A stretch of DNA of 64,000 bases. Source: Pseudonocardia endophytica (GTDB lineage Bacteria; Actinomycetota; Actinomycetes; Mycobacteriales; Pseudonocardiaceae). The stretch is taken from positions 496,001 to 560,000 of the forward strand of contig NZ_SMFZ01000002.1 of NCBI RefSeq assembly GCF_004339565.1, in the 5' to 3' direction. The translations under genes were made by a program, and so were the position numbers. Numbering within the stretch: the stretch's first letter is position 1; every line of letters begins with the position of its first letter. The notes beneath the pieces are model-generated. The model was not told the origin of the DNA. It worked only from the letters and a program-made list of their open reading frames with translations, and searched no databases. Positions 1 to 7,398 of this stretch are shown here, piece by piece.

Positions 1-1
1 G

Positions 2-466
2 GAGGTCAGCGGCACGCTCGACGGCCTGTCGCGCCTGTCCCAGACGATCTCCAGCCGGGACGCCCAGCTGAAGACGCTGCTGGCCAACACGCGGCAGCTG
101 TCCACGACGCTGGCCAACCGTCGCGGCGACATCGTGAAGCTCGTCAACGACGGCAACCTGCTCCTCGGTGAGCTGCAGGCCCGGAAGACCGCGATCGCGA
201 ACCTGCTCGACGGCACGAAGAAGCTGTCCGTCCAGCTGCGAGGGCTGGTCGCGGACAATAAGGACCAGCTCCGGCCGACGCTGGAGACCCTGGACAAGGT
301 GCTCGGGGTGCTCGAGCGCAACCGGGACGACCTGGGCGAGCTGCTCGACAACGAGGCGGTGTTCCTCCGGGTGTTCGGCAACGCGCTGTCCAACGGCCGC
401 TGGTTCGACAACTACGCGTGCGGCCTGCTGCCGCCGCCCATCGGTCCGATCGGTGGTGGCTGCTGA
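2..466 (+). CDS. mceC: Mce family protein MceC, 3' fragment
   Basis: The reading frame is open from the window edge and stops in a TGATG overlap with mceD, so only the C-terminal 154 codons are visible. They form a helical heptad-like region with repeated Leu and Asn-Arg pairs, then a short end (SNGRWFDNYACGLLPPP). From memory, the segment around DGNLLLGELQARKTAIANLL and the closing LLP resemble the C-terminal half of mycobacterial Mce1C, and the gene directly precedes an MceD-like gene, which fixes its place in the mceABCDEF order. Mce proteins form periplasmic or cell-wall hexamers that shuttle lipids to an ABC permease (YrbE/MceG). The MCE domain itself lies outside the window. The first in-frame ATG at 134 is internal, not a start. 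Confidence 0.85.
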   Translation, partial: EVSGTLDGLSRLSQTISSRDAQLKTLLANTRQLSTTLANRRGDIVKLVNDGNLLLGELQARKTAIANLLDGTKKLSVQLRGLVADNKDQLRPTLETLDKVLGVLERNRDDLGELLDNEAVFLRVFGNALSNGRWFDNYACGLLPPPIGPIGGGC

Positions 467-1794
467 TGGGATCGTGGGCCTCGGACCGCAGGGCGCTGCA
501 GCTGACGGCGCTCGCCGGCATCGTCGCCGTCCTCGTCGCGGCCGGCTTCTGGCTGGTCACCGACCGGGGCGGACGCCAGATCACGGCGTACTTCACGAAC
601 ACGTCGGCGCTGTACCCGGACAACGACGTGCGCGTGCTCGGCGTGCCGGTCGGCAAGGTCGACGCGATCACTCCGGACGGCAACCAGGTCCGCGTCGACA
701 TGACGATCGACGACCAGGACCTGGTCCTCCCGGCGGACGTCAAGGCCGCGATCGTCTCGCCGAGCCTGGTGACCGGTCGCTACGTGCAGCTGACGCCGAC
801 CTACTCCGGCGGTCCGGAGTGGACGAACCAGGTGATCCCGGTCGAGCGCACGGCCGTGCCGCTCGGCGTCGACGACCTGGCCCGCACGGCGACCGAGCTG
901 TCCAGGGCGCTCGGTCCGGACGGCGCGAACAAGACCGGCGCGCTGAACGACGCTCTGAACGTCGGCGCGGCGAACCTGGACGGCAACGGCCGTAAGCTGA
1001 ACGACACGATCCGCAACCTCGGCGGGCTCGGCGCGACGCTGAACGGCTCCGCGCCCGACCTGTTCGGGACGATCACCGAGCTGCAGAAGTTCGTGTCCAC
1101 GATCAAGGACAACGACCCTGGCGTCCGTGAGCTGAACGGCAAGCTCGCCGACGTCACGAGCTTCCTCGCGTCGCAGCGGGGCCAGCTCGGCGACGCGTTG
1201 CGCGAGCTGTCGTTCGCGCTCGGCGAGGTGGCCGACTTCGTGCAGGACAACCGGGCGACGCTGAAGTCGAACGTGGACAAGCTGACCAGCGTCACGCAGG
1301 AGATCGTCGACCACCAGAAGGCTCTGGCCGAGATCTCCGACATCGCGCCGGCGGCACTGTCCAACCTGACGAACATCTACAACGGGTCGTCGGAGACGCT
1401 GGACACCCGGGCGAACCTCAACGAGCTGTCCCAGCCGTTCCCGGCGCTGGTCTGCCAGCTGGCGCAGTCGCAGGCCGGCAACCTGCCGCTGCCGGTCGAC
1501 CTGGGGAACGCCTGCTCGACGATCCTGTCCGGCCTGGGCGGACTGCCGAACCCGCTGGCCCCGCAGGGCACGCAGGGCGGGCTCCCGGCACCGGCGACGA
1601 CCGGCCAGGCGACGCCCGGCCTGCCGCTGAACCCGCTGCCCGGCACGCCGCTGGCCCCGACGGCCGACCCGTCGGCGCCGCTGGCGAACCCGCTGGCTCC
1701 GCAGCAGCGCACCGCCCCGGCGCCGGCCTCGCCGACGCCCGCCCCGAAGAACGACGGCGGGTTGCTCGGCGGACTGTTCGGAGGTGGCTCGTGA
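466..1794 (+). CDS. mceD: Mce family protein MceD
   Basis: A 442-residue cell-envelope lipid-transport subunit. The N-terminus has one membrane anchor (about residues 10-30, ALAGIVAVLVAAGFWL). The MCE domain follows (ITAYFTNTSALYPDNDVRVL, then VPVGKVDAI), close to the mycobacterial Mce1D pattern of AYFT..ALYPGD. Next is a long coiled-coil region and a Pro/Ala-rich tail ending GGLFGGGS. The ATG at 466 overlaps the mceC stop (TGATG); an in-frame ATG at 418 would force a long overlap and is less likely. The tail sequence also carries the Shine-Dalgarno site for mceE, so the two are probably translationally coupled. Substrate class (sterol, fatty acid or other lipid) cannot be read from the sequence. 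Confidence 0.93.
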   Translation: MGSWASDRRALQLTALAGIVAVLVAAGFWLVTDRGGRQITAYFTNTSALYPDNDVRVLGVPVGKVDAITPDGNQVRVDMTIDDQDLVLPADVKAAIVSPSLVTGRYVQLTPTYSGGPEWTNQVIPVERTAVPLGVDDLARTATELSRALGPDGANKTGALNDALNVGAANLDGNGRKLNDTIRNLGGLGATLNGSAPDLFGTITELQKFVSTIKDNDPGVRELNGKLADVTSFLASQRGQLGDALRELSFALGEVADFVQDNRATLKSNVDKLTSVTQEIVDHQKALAEISDIAPAALSNLTNIYNGSSETLDTRANLNELSQPFPALVCQLAQSQAGNLPLPVDLGNACSTILSGLGGLPNPLAPQGTQGGLPAPATTGQATPGLPLNPLPGTPLAPTADPSAPLANPLAPQQRTAPAPASPTPAPKNDGGLLGGLFGGGS

Positions 1795-3050
1795 GGGCAC
1801 GTCTGACCCGGCTGGTGGCGCTGCTCGTCGTCGTCGGCGTGACGGCGAGCGGCTGCGGCGTGCTCTCCGGCGGCCTGCGCGGCGTCGAGCTCCCCGGTGG
1901 CGCCTCGCTCGGCGACGACCCGTACCGGGTCCAGATCGAGTTCGCGGACGTCGTCGACCTCGTCCCGCAGTCGCTCGTGCGCGTCGGCGACGTGCCGGTC
2001 GGCACGGTGGAGAGCATCGGCGTCGAGCCGAAGTCGTGGAACGCGATGGTCACGGTGCTGGTGAACCGGGACGTCTCGCTGCCGTCGAACGCGACGGCCA
2101 AGGTGCGGACGACGTCGCTGCTGGGGGAGAAGTTCGTCGAGCTCGACGCCCCGGACAAGCCGGCGCCCGGCTCGCTCGCCCAGACCGGGAAGATCGGGCT
2201 GCAGGACTCCGGTCGCGCGGCCGAGGTCGAGGAGGTTCTCGGCGCGCTGTCGATGCTGCTCAACGGCGGCGGCGTCGCGCAGATCAAGACGATCTCGACC
2301 GAGCTGAACAAGGCGCTGACCGGCCGCGAGCCGCAGGTCCGCGAGCTGCTGGACAACCTGAACAAGCTCGTCGGGTCACTGGACGACAGCCGCGACGACA
2401 TCAACCGCGCGCTGGACGGGCTGAACCGCCTGTCCGCGACGCTGGCCGAGCGCCGTCCGCAGATCGAGAACGCGCTGCAGAACCTCAGCCCCGGCCTGCG
2501 GGAGCTGGAGGCGCAGCGCGCGCAGCTGGTGAACATGCTCAAGTCGCTCGACCGGCTCTCCGGCGTGGCCACGAACGTGATCAACAAGAGCCGCGAGGAC
2601 ACGCTGGCGGATCTGGAGAACCTGCGGCCGGTCCTGCGGAACCTGGCCGACTCCGGGCAGGACCTGCCGAACTCGTTGCAGCTGCTGCTGACGATCCCGT
2701 TCACCGACGCCGCGACGGACGCCGTCGCCGGTGACTACGCGAACCTGTACATCAAGGCGGACATCGACCTCGGCGTCATCCTGAACAACATCCTGTCCAG
2801 CAACCAGACGCCGCTGGCGAACAACCCGCTGACCCGGCAGCTGCCGCCCACCGGACGGCTGCTCGCCCCGCTGCTCGGGGCGAACGAGGGCCAGCAGACA
2901 CCGGCGCCGGGCGGTGCCCCGGGAGCGCCGCCCGCGGCGGGCGCCCCGGCCCCGGCCCCCGCCGCACCCGCGCCGGCGACGCCAACGCCGACCCCCGCGC
3001 CGAAGAGCGGCGGCGGTCTGTTCGGCGGGCTCTTCGGAGGTGGCTCGTGA
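1791..3050 (+). CDS. mceE: Mce family lipoprotein MceE (LprK-like)
   Basis: Predicted lipid-anchored subunit of the Mce complex, 419 residues. The first 22 residues form a lipoprotein signal: basic start, hydrophobic core and a lipobox-like TASGC with Cys22 as the acylation site, as expected for the fifth mce gene. The MCE domain (YRVQIEFADVVDLVPQSLVR, then VPVGTVESIGV) is followed by coiled coil and a Pro/Ala tail ending GGLFGGLFGGGS. The GTG start overlaps the mceD stop (GTGA) with GGAGGTGG about 5 bases upstream. The tail again encodes the ribosome-binding site for the next gene. No frame damage is visible. Confidence 0.94.
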   Translation: MRARLTRLVALLVVVGVTASGCGVLSGGLRGVELPGGASLGDDPYRVQIEFADVVDLVPQSLVRVGDVPVGTVESIGVEPKSWNAMVTVLVNRDVSLPSNATAKVRTTSLLGEKFVELDAPDKPAPGSLAQTGKIGLQDSGRAAEVEEVLGALSMLLNGGGVAQIKTISTELNKALTGREPQVRELLDNLNKLVGSLDDSRDDINRALDGLNRLSATLAERRPQIENALQNLSPGLRELEAQRAQLVNMLKSLDRLSGVATNVINKSREDTLADLENLRPVLRNLADSGQDLPNSLQLLLTIPFTDAATDAVAGDYANLYIKADIDLGVILNNILSSNQTPLANNPLTRQLPPTGRLLAPLLGANEGQQTPAPGGAPGAPPAAGAPAPAPAAPAPATPTPTPAPKSGGGLFGGLFGGGS

Positions 3051-4291
3051 TCACCAGGACGGTCCGGCTGCAGCTGATCGCGCTGGTGCTGGTCGCGGTC
3101 GTCGGCATCGGCTACACCGGTTTCCGGTACGCCGGGCTGGACCGCATCTTCGGTGCGACGACGTACCCGGTGACCGTCCAGCTCGCCGACTCCGGCGGCA
3201 TCTTCACCGGCGCCGACGTCAGCTACCGCGGGGTCAGCGTGGGCCGGGTCGGCCCGCTGACGCTCACCGACCGCGGTGTCGACGTGCAGCTGGACATCGA
3301 CAACGGTGCGCCGCCGATCCCGTCGGACACGAAGGCCGAGATCCGCAACCTGTCCGCGATTGGTGAGCAGTACGTCGACCTGCAGCCGGCCACGAACGCG
3401 GGCCCGATGCTCGCGGCAGGCTCGGTGGTCCCGCAGAACCGGACGCAGACGCCGGTCGGGGTCGAGGACCTCGTCGTGAACCTCGACGACCTGGTCCGGA
3501 CGGTCCCGCTGGACAACCTGCGGACCGTCGTCTCCGAGCTCGGCGACGGCTTCGCGAACACCGCGCAGCCGCTGCAGCAGCTGCTGGACACGACGGGGCA
3601 GTTCACCCAGGCCGCGACGGACGCGCTGCCGCAGACGACGGCGCTGATCCAGGACTCGCGTCCGGTACTGACCACGCAGAACGAGGTCGCGCCGCAGTTC
3701 AAGGAGTTCGCGGCGAGCCTGAACCAGGTCACGGCGCAGCTCAAGCAGTCCGACCCGGACCTGCGCCGGATCATCGCCGACGGCCCACGGCTCGGCGACC
3801 AGGTCAGCGGCCTGCTGCGGGAGAGCGGCCCCGGACTCGGCGAGTCGATCGCGAACCTGCGTCAGATCACCGAGCTGCTGGAGAACCGGCAGGCGGGTCT
3901 CAAGCAGATCCTGGTCACGTACCCGGGTCTGGTCGCGATCGCACCCAAGGTCGTGCCCGGCGACGGCACGGCACACCTCGGCCTGGTCCTCAACGTCAAC
4001 AACCCCCCGGTCTGCACGCGTGGCTACGACGGCACGACGCGGCGTGACCCGGACGACGTCTCCGAGGTCCCGGTGAACTCGGCCGCCTACTGCGCCGAAC
4101 CCCCCGGGAGCCCGACCAGCGTGCGTGGTATGCAGAATGTTCCCAAGGCGGAGACCCCGATGCCGCCTGCCGACGCAGGGAACACTCCGGCGCCGCCACC
4201 CGCGGCGGGTCCGGACCCGGCAGCCGCGACCGGCCAGGCCGCACCGCCGGCCCTCGTCACCGACTTCGCCCAGATCCTGGGCGGGGCCTGA
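3047..4291 (+). CDS. mceF: Mce family protein MceF
   Basis: Last of the six Mce subunits, 414 residues. One N-terminal membrane segment (about residues 7-24, LQLIALVLVAVVGIGYTGF) precedes the MCE domain (YPVTVQLADSGGIFTGADVS, then YRGVSVGRVGPL). Residues 130-300 are rich in amphipathic helix. The C-terminus has Cys pairs (PPVCTRGYDG, AAYCAEPP), then a Pro/Ala tail. The GTG start overlaps the mceE stop (GTGA) and uses GGAGGTGG. It lacks the GGLFGGGS ending of MceD and MceE, fitting its position at the end of the coupled block. The next gene starts 37 bases later behind its own strong Shine-Dalgarno site. Confidence 0.93.
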   Translation: MITRTVRLQLIALVLVAVVGIGYTGFRYAGLDRIFGATTYPVTVQLADSGGIFTGADVSYRGVSVGRVGPLTLTDRGVDVQLDIDNGAPPIPSDTKAEIRNLSAIGEQYVDLQPATNAGPMLAAGSVVPQNRTQTPVGVEDLVVNLDDLVRTVPLDNLRTVVSELGDGFANTAQPLQQLLDTTGQFTQAATDALPQTTALIQDSRPVLTTQNEVAPQFKEFAASLNQVTAQLKQSDPDLRRIIADGPRLGDQVSGLLRESGPGLGESIANLRQITELLENRQAGLKQILVTYPGLVAIAPKVVPGDGTAHLGLVLNVNNPPVCTRGYDGTTRRDPDDVSEVPVNSAAYCAEPPGSPTSVRGMQNVPKAETPMPPADAGNTPAPPPAAGPDPAAATGQAAPPALVTDFAQILGGA

Positions 4292-4328
4292 CGGCTGTCC
4301 CCCGCAGCCGGCTAGGAGGAAGCTCCCC

Positions 4329-4895
4329 ATGACCCTCACCGACGAACGACCCGGTTCCGACGAGGCCCCGTCCCCGCGGACGCCGTCGCGTCTCGGCCGC
4401 CTGCTGCCCGTCGCGTCCGTCGTGGCCGCCGTGCTCGCGCTCGTGTTCGGCGCGCTCTGGCTGATCGCGCTGAACAGCGAGTCGGTCACCGTCGCGTCCG
4501 ACCGGGACGCGGTCCTGCGTGACGCGCGCCAGGCCGTGCTCAACCTCAACACGCTCGACTACCACAACGCGCCGGCCGGGCTGGACCTCTGGATCCAGTC
4601 CTCGACGGGATCGGTGCGCGACGAGTTCCAGAAGAACCGCGACGCGTACGCGCAGCTGGTCACCCAGCAGAAGCGCACCACCACCGCGACGATCGCGGAC
4701 GCCGCCGTCGGCGAACTGGACGACCGCACCGGCGTCGCGCGCGTGCTGATCGGCGTCGACGTCACGGTGACCCCGGAGGGTCAGCAGCCCACCGTCACCC
4801 GCCAGCGGATCGAGGCGGAGATGACCCGCACCGACGACGGTTGGAAGGTGAGCGCCCTGGACCCGTTGCTGACGCCCGGCAACGGACAAGGCTGA
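4329..4895 (+). CDS. Mce-associated membrane protein
   Basis: A 188-residue protein with a short charged N-terminus, one transmembrane helix (about residues 26-48, LLPVASVVAAVLALVFGALW) and an extracytoplasmic alpha/beta domain of the NTF2/SnoaL-like kind usual for Mce-associated (Mas) proteins. The ATG was chosen because TAGGAGGA lies 8 bases upstream; longer in-frame readings would overlap mceF. Mas proteins follow mceF in most actinobacterial mce operons and are thought to stabilise the complex, but their mechanism is poorly defined. The call rests on position and topology, not on a catalytic motif. Confidence 0.85.
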   Translation: MTLTDERPGSDEAPSPRTPSRLGRLLPVASVVAAVLALVFGALWLIALNSESVTVASDRDAVLRDARQAVLNLNTLDYHNAPAGLDLWIQSSTGSVRDEFQKNRDAYAQLVTQQKRTTTATIADAAVGELDDRTGVARVLIGVDVTVTPEGQQPTVTRQRIEAEMTRTDDGWKVSALDPLLTPGNGQG

Positions 4896-4976
4896 TCCGC
4901 TCCCTGTTCTCGGCCTCGGGCCGACCGACACAGCGCTGACATTCGCTCCGCAAGCTCCGCTCAGGAGGTCACCGCA

Positions 4977-5921
4977 ATGTCCACCTCTCGCCGACGCCCC
5001 ACCGGCTCACCCCGCCGACCCCAGGTCGCGGGCCGTCCGCGCACCGCGTCCGCAGGCACGACCGACGCCGAGCAGACCGCGGAGGGCGGCCTCGCCGTCG
5101 ACGAGCGGACGGACGAGCGGACGACCGCCCGCACGGCCCCGTCGCCGTCGGAGACCGTCGAGGCGCCGACCGACTCCCCGCGCTCGCGCACCGTGACCCG
5201 CCCGGCCACGCGCCCGTCGGACGACGAGGCCGTCGCGGGCACCGAGGCTCCGGAGTCCTCCGAGACGCGCGAGATCTCCGCGGACACGCAGGACGGCGGA
5301 CTCCCCGCCGCCCCGGCCGTGCGGAGCGGGGAGGCCGACGAGAAGCCGGAGTCCCGGAGCTCCGCGGTCCTCGCCCGCGTGCGCCGGATCCCGCTGCCGC
5401 AGGCCCCGGCCACCCGTCGCGGGACAGCCGCGCTGCTCGCGGTGACGATCCTGCTCGTCGCGGCGGCCGCGTTCTTCGCCGTGTCCTGGGGACGCCTGGC
5501 GTTCTCCGGCGCCACGTCGAACACGGCGCTGACCGACGTCGGTGCCACCGCCACGGTCAGCGAGCAGGTCAACGACGCCGTGACGAAGGTGTACTCGTTC
5601 GACTTCGCCCGGCTCGACCAGGCCGAGTCGGACGCGCGCGGCGTGATCACAGGTCCGTTCACCGGGCAGTTCGACCAGATCTTCGGCAACGTCCGGCAGC
5701 TGGCGCCGAAGCAGCAGGCCGTGGTCACCGCGACCATCCCGAAGTCCGCGGTCTCCAGCATCGACGGCGACCACGCGACGATGTACGTGTTCGTGAACCA
5801 GGTCATCCGGCGCGTCGACGACGCGGGCAAGCCCCAGGAGGGCACGGCCGCCGCCCGGCTGCGGGTGGACGCGGACCACGTGGACGGCCGTTGGAAGATC
5901 TCCGGCATGACACCGGCCTGA
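4977..5921 (+). CDS. Mce-associated membrane protein with disordered N-terminus
   Basis: A 314-residue second Mas-type protein. Residues 1-140 are low-complexity, rich in Ser, Thr, Pro, Glu and Arg and probably disordered in the cytoplasm. One transmembrane helix follows (about 145-165, ALLAVTILLVAAAAFFAVSW), then a roughly 150-residue extracytoplasmic domain with pattern VSEQVNDAVTKVYSFDF, similar in layout to the preceding protein. AGGAGGT sits 8 bases before the ATG. It ends the mce operon; a GC-rich 12-bp hairpin begins 11 bases after the stop. The long N-terminal tail is the only odd feature. Confidence 0.85.
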   Translation: MSTSRRRPTGSPRRPQVAGRPRTASAGTTDAEQTAEGGLAVDERTDERTTARTAPSPSETVEAPTDSPRSRTVTRPATRPSDDEAVAGTEAPESSETREISADTQDGGLPAAPAVRSGEADEKPESRSSAVLARVRRIPLPQAPATRRGTAALLAVTILLVAAAAFFAVSWGRLAFSGATSNTALTDVGATATVSEQVNDAVTKVYSFDFARLDQAESDARGVITGPFTGQFDQIFGNVRQLAPKQQAVVTATIPKSAVSSIDGDHATMYVFVNQVIRRVDDAGKPQEGTAAARLRVDADHVDGRWKISGMTPA

Positions 5922-5932
5922 GTGTGCACGTC

Positions 5933-5969
5933 ACGGCGCCGACCCCGCTCACGGCGAGGTCGGCGCCGT
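5933..5969 (+). terminator. Hairpin at the end of the mce operon
   Basis: Perfect 12-bp inverted repeat (ACGGCGCCGACC / GGTCGGCGCCGT) with a 13-base loop, 11 bases past the last mce-associated gene. There is no T-tract, which is usual for GC-rich actinobacterial terminators. Confidence 0.65.
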
Positions 5970-5973
5970 CGCG

Positions 5974-5979
5974 TATCGT
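5974..5979 (+). promoter_or_regulatory. Candidate -10 box of the rplJ-rplL operon
   Basis: TATCGT fits the actinobacterial TANNNT pattern. It lies 5 bases after the mce terminator stem and would place the transcript start just before the conserved L10 leader. No convincing -35 is seen at 17-18 bases. Confidence 0.5.
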
Positions 5980-5985
5980 GGTCCG

Positions 5986-6206
5986 CGTTCCACCGAAGAC
6001 CGCAGGTCTGTGCCCGGTTCCGGCCGGTCACACGAAGGTCCCGTTCCGACGGGCGACCCGCGCAGGAGGACGAGGCCAACCCCCGGGTGCTTCTCTGCAC
6101 CCGCACCCGTGACGCCCCGTGCCGACTGCGCACGGGGCGTTCGTCGTCTCCGGGGTCCCGAGAGCGGTGGACCGCACCGCACCACACCACCCGAGAGGAG
6201 GCAGGG
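5986..6206 (+). ncRNA. L10 (rplJ) leader RNA
   Basis: The 220-base untranslated stretch before rplJ contains CCGAAGACCGCAGGT, which I recognise as typical of actinobacterial rplJL leaders, and the CGCAGGAGGACGAGG block usual further along. It also has an 11-bp perfect hairpin at 6112-6140 (ACGCCCCGTGC / GCACGGGGCGT). By family knowledge this leader binds the L10-(L7/L12)n complex for autoregulation. The exact boundaries are inferred from the -10 box and the rplJ start. A covariance-model search would settle it. Confidence 0.75.
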
Positions 6207-6836
6207 ATGGCCCCACCCGACAAGGTCGCGGCGGTCGACGAGATCGCCAACCGGTTCCGGGATGCGTCCGCATCGGTGGTCACCGAGTACCGCGGTCTCT
6301 CCGTCGCGAAGCTGACTCAGCTGCGCCGGGACCTGGGCGAGGACGCGAGCTTCCGCGTCGCGAAGAACACCCTGGTCAAGCGCGCCGCCGAGGACGCAGG
6401 AGTGCAGGGTCTCGACGACCTGCTCGCCGGCCCGACGGCCATCGCGTTCATCAAGGGCGAGCCCGTCGACGCGGCCAAGGCGATCAAGAAGTTCGCCAAG
6501 GACAACCCGGGTCTGTCGATCAAGGGCGGATACATGGACGGGCGCGCCCTGTCCTCCGCCGAGGTCGAGCAGCTCGCCGAGCTGGAGTCGCGCGAGGTCC
6601 TGCTGGCCAAGCTCGCCGGCGCCATGAAGGCGAACCTCTCCAAGGCGGCCGGTCTGTTCGCCGCGCCCGCCTCGCAGGTCGCGCGTCTGGCCCAGGCACT
6701 GGCCGACAAGAAGGCCGAGGCCGGCGAAGCCCCGGCGGCCGAGGCCGCCCCGGCCGAGGAGTCGTCCGACGCCGCTGAGGCCCCCGCCGCCGACGCGGAG
6801 GCCGATGCCCCCGCCGAGGCCGCGACCGAGGCCTGA
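6207..6836 (+). CDS. rplJ: 50S ribosomal protein L10
   Basis: L10 forms the base of the L7/L12 stalk and anchors L12 dimers to 23S rRNA; it also autoregulates its operon. This 209-residue version has the expected N-terminal rRNA-binding domain (VVTEYRGLSVAKLTQLRRDL, FRVAKNTLVKRA) and helical L12-binding region. It adds an Ala/Glu/Pro-rich tail of about 35 residues, making it longer than mycobacterial L10 (about 178). The ATG follows GAGAGGAGGCAGGG. It is the first gene after the L10 leader, with rplL 62 bases downstream. Confidence 0.98.
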   Translation: MAPPDKVAAVDEIANRFRDASASVVTEYRGLSVAKLTQLRRDLGEDASFRVAKNTLVKRAAEDAGVQGLDDLLAGPTAIAFIKGEPVDAAKAIKKFAKDNPGLSIKGGYMDGRALSSAEVEQLAELESREVLLAKLAGAMKANLSKAAGLFAAPASQVARLAQALADKKAEAGEAPAAEAAPAEESSDAAEAPAADAEADAPAEAATEA

Positions 6837-6898
6837 CCACCGGTACACCGGCTGACCACCAGCCACACCCCGTCTTTGTGAGAGAAAGGACCGCCACG

Positions 6899-7294
6899 AT
6901 GGCGAAGCTGTCCACCGACGAGCTGCTCGACGCGTTCAAGGAGCTCACGCTCATCGAGCTGTCGGAGTTCGTGAAGAAGTTCGAGGAGACGTTCGACGTC
7001 ACCGCCGCCGCCCCGGTCGCCGTCGCGGCCGCGGGTGCCCCCGCCGCCGGTGGCGAGGCCCCGGCCGCCGAGGAGGAGAAGGACGAGTTCGACGTCATCC
7101 TCGAGGGCGCCGGCGACAAGAAGATCCAGGTCATCAAGGTCGTCCGCGAGGTCGTCTCGGGCCTGGGCCTGAAGGAGGCGAAGGACCTCGTCGAGGCCGC
7201 GCCGAAGCCGCTGCTCGAGGGTGTCGCCAAGGACGCCGCCGAGGCCGCCAAGGCCAAGCTCGAGGAGGCCGGCGCGAAGGTCTCCGTCAAGTGA
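6899..7294 (+). CDS. rplL: 50S ribosomal protein L7/L12
   Basis: Stalk protein that recruits translation GTPases; 131 residues, the usual length. The N-terminal dimerisation helix pair (STDELLDAFKELTLIELSEF) is joined by an Ala/Pro/Gly hinge (about residues 38-58) to the C-terminal factor-binding domain (KKIQVIKVVREVVSGLGLKE, then AKDLVEAAPK). AGAAAGGA lies about 8 bases upstream of the ATG. It closes the rplJL operon; a perfect 49-bp palindrome starts 16 bases after the stop and separates it from the convergent acyl-CoA ligase gene. Confidence 0.98.
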   Translation: MAKLSTDELLDAFKELTLIELSEFVKKFEETFDVTAAAPVAVAAAGAPAAGGEAPAAEEEKDEFDVILEGAGDKKIQVIKVVREVVSGLGLKEAKDLVEAAPKPLLEGVAKDAAEAAKAKLEEAGAKVSVK

Positions 7295-7310
7295 CCTGAG
7301 CTCCACCCGC

Positions 7311-7359
7311 AACGAGGGGCACCTTCGAGCAATGACATTGCTCGAAGGTGCCCCTCGTT
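7311..7359. terminator. Perfect 49-bp palindrome, probable bidirectional terminator (family B copy 1)
   Basis: Two 24-base arms are exact reverse complements around one central A (arm begins AACGAGGGGCACCTTCG). It lies between the ends of rplL (+) and the acyl-CoA ligase (-), where a two-way terminator is expected. Its core GCAATGACATTGCTCGAAGG recurs at 51903-51951 and 52250-52304, so it belongs to a dispersed repeat family. Confidence 0.8.
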
Positions 7360-7398
7360 CGCGTCTCGGGGAGCCGCGCCGGGCCGGGTGGCGACGGG

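Noticed and set aside
134..466. A complete 110-residue gene starting at ATG 134
   Set aside because: The frame is open to the window edge and the sequence is the C-terminal part of MceC, so the ATG is internal.
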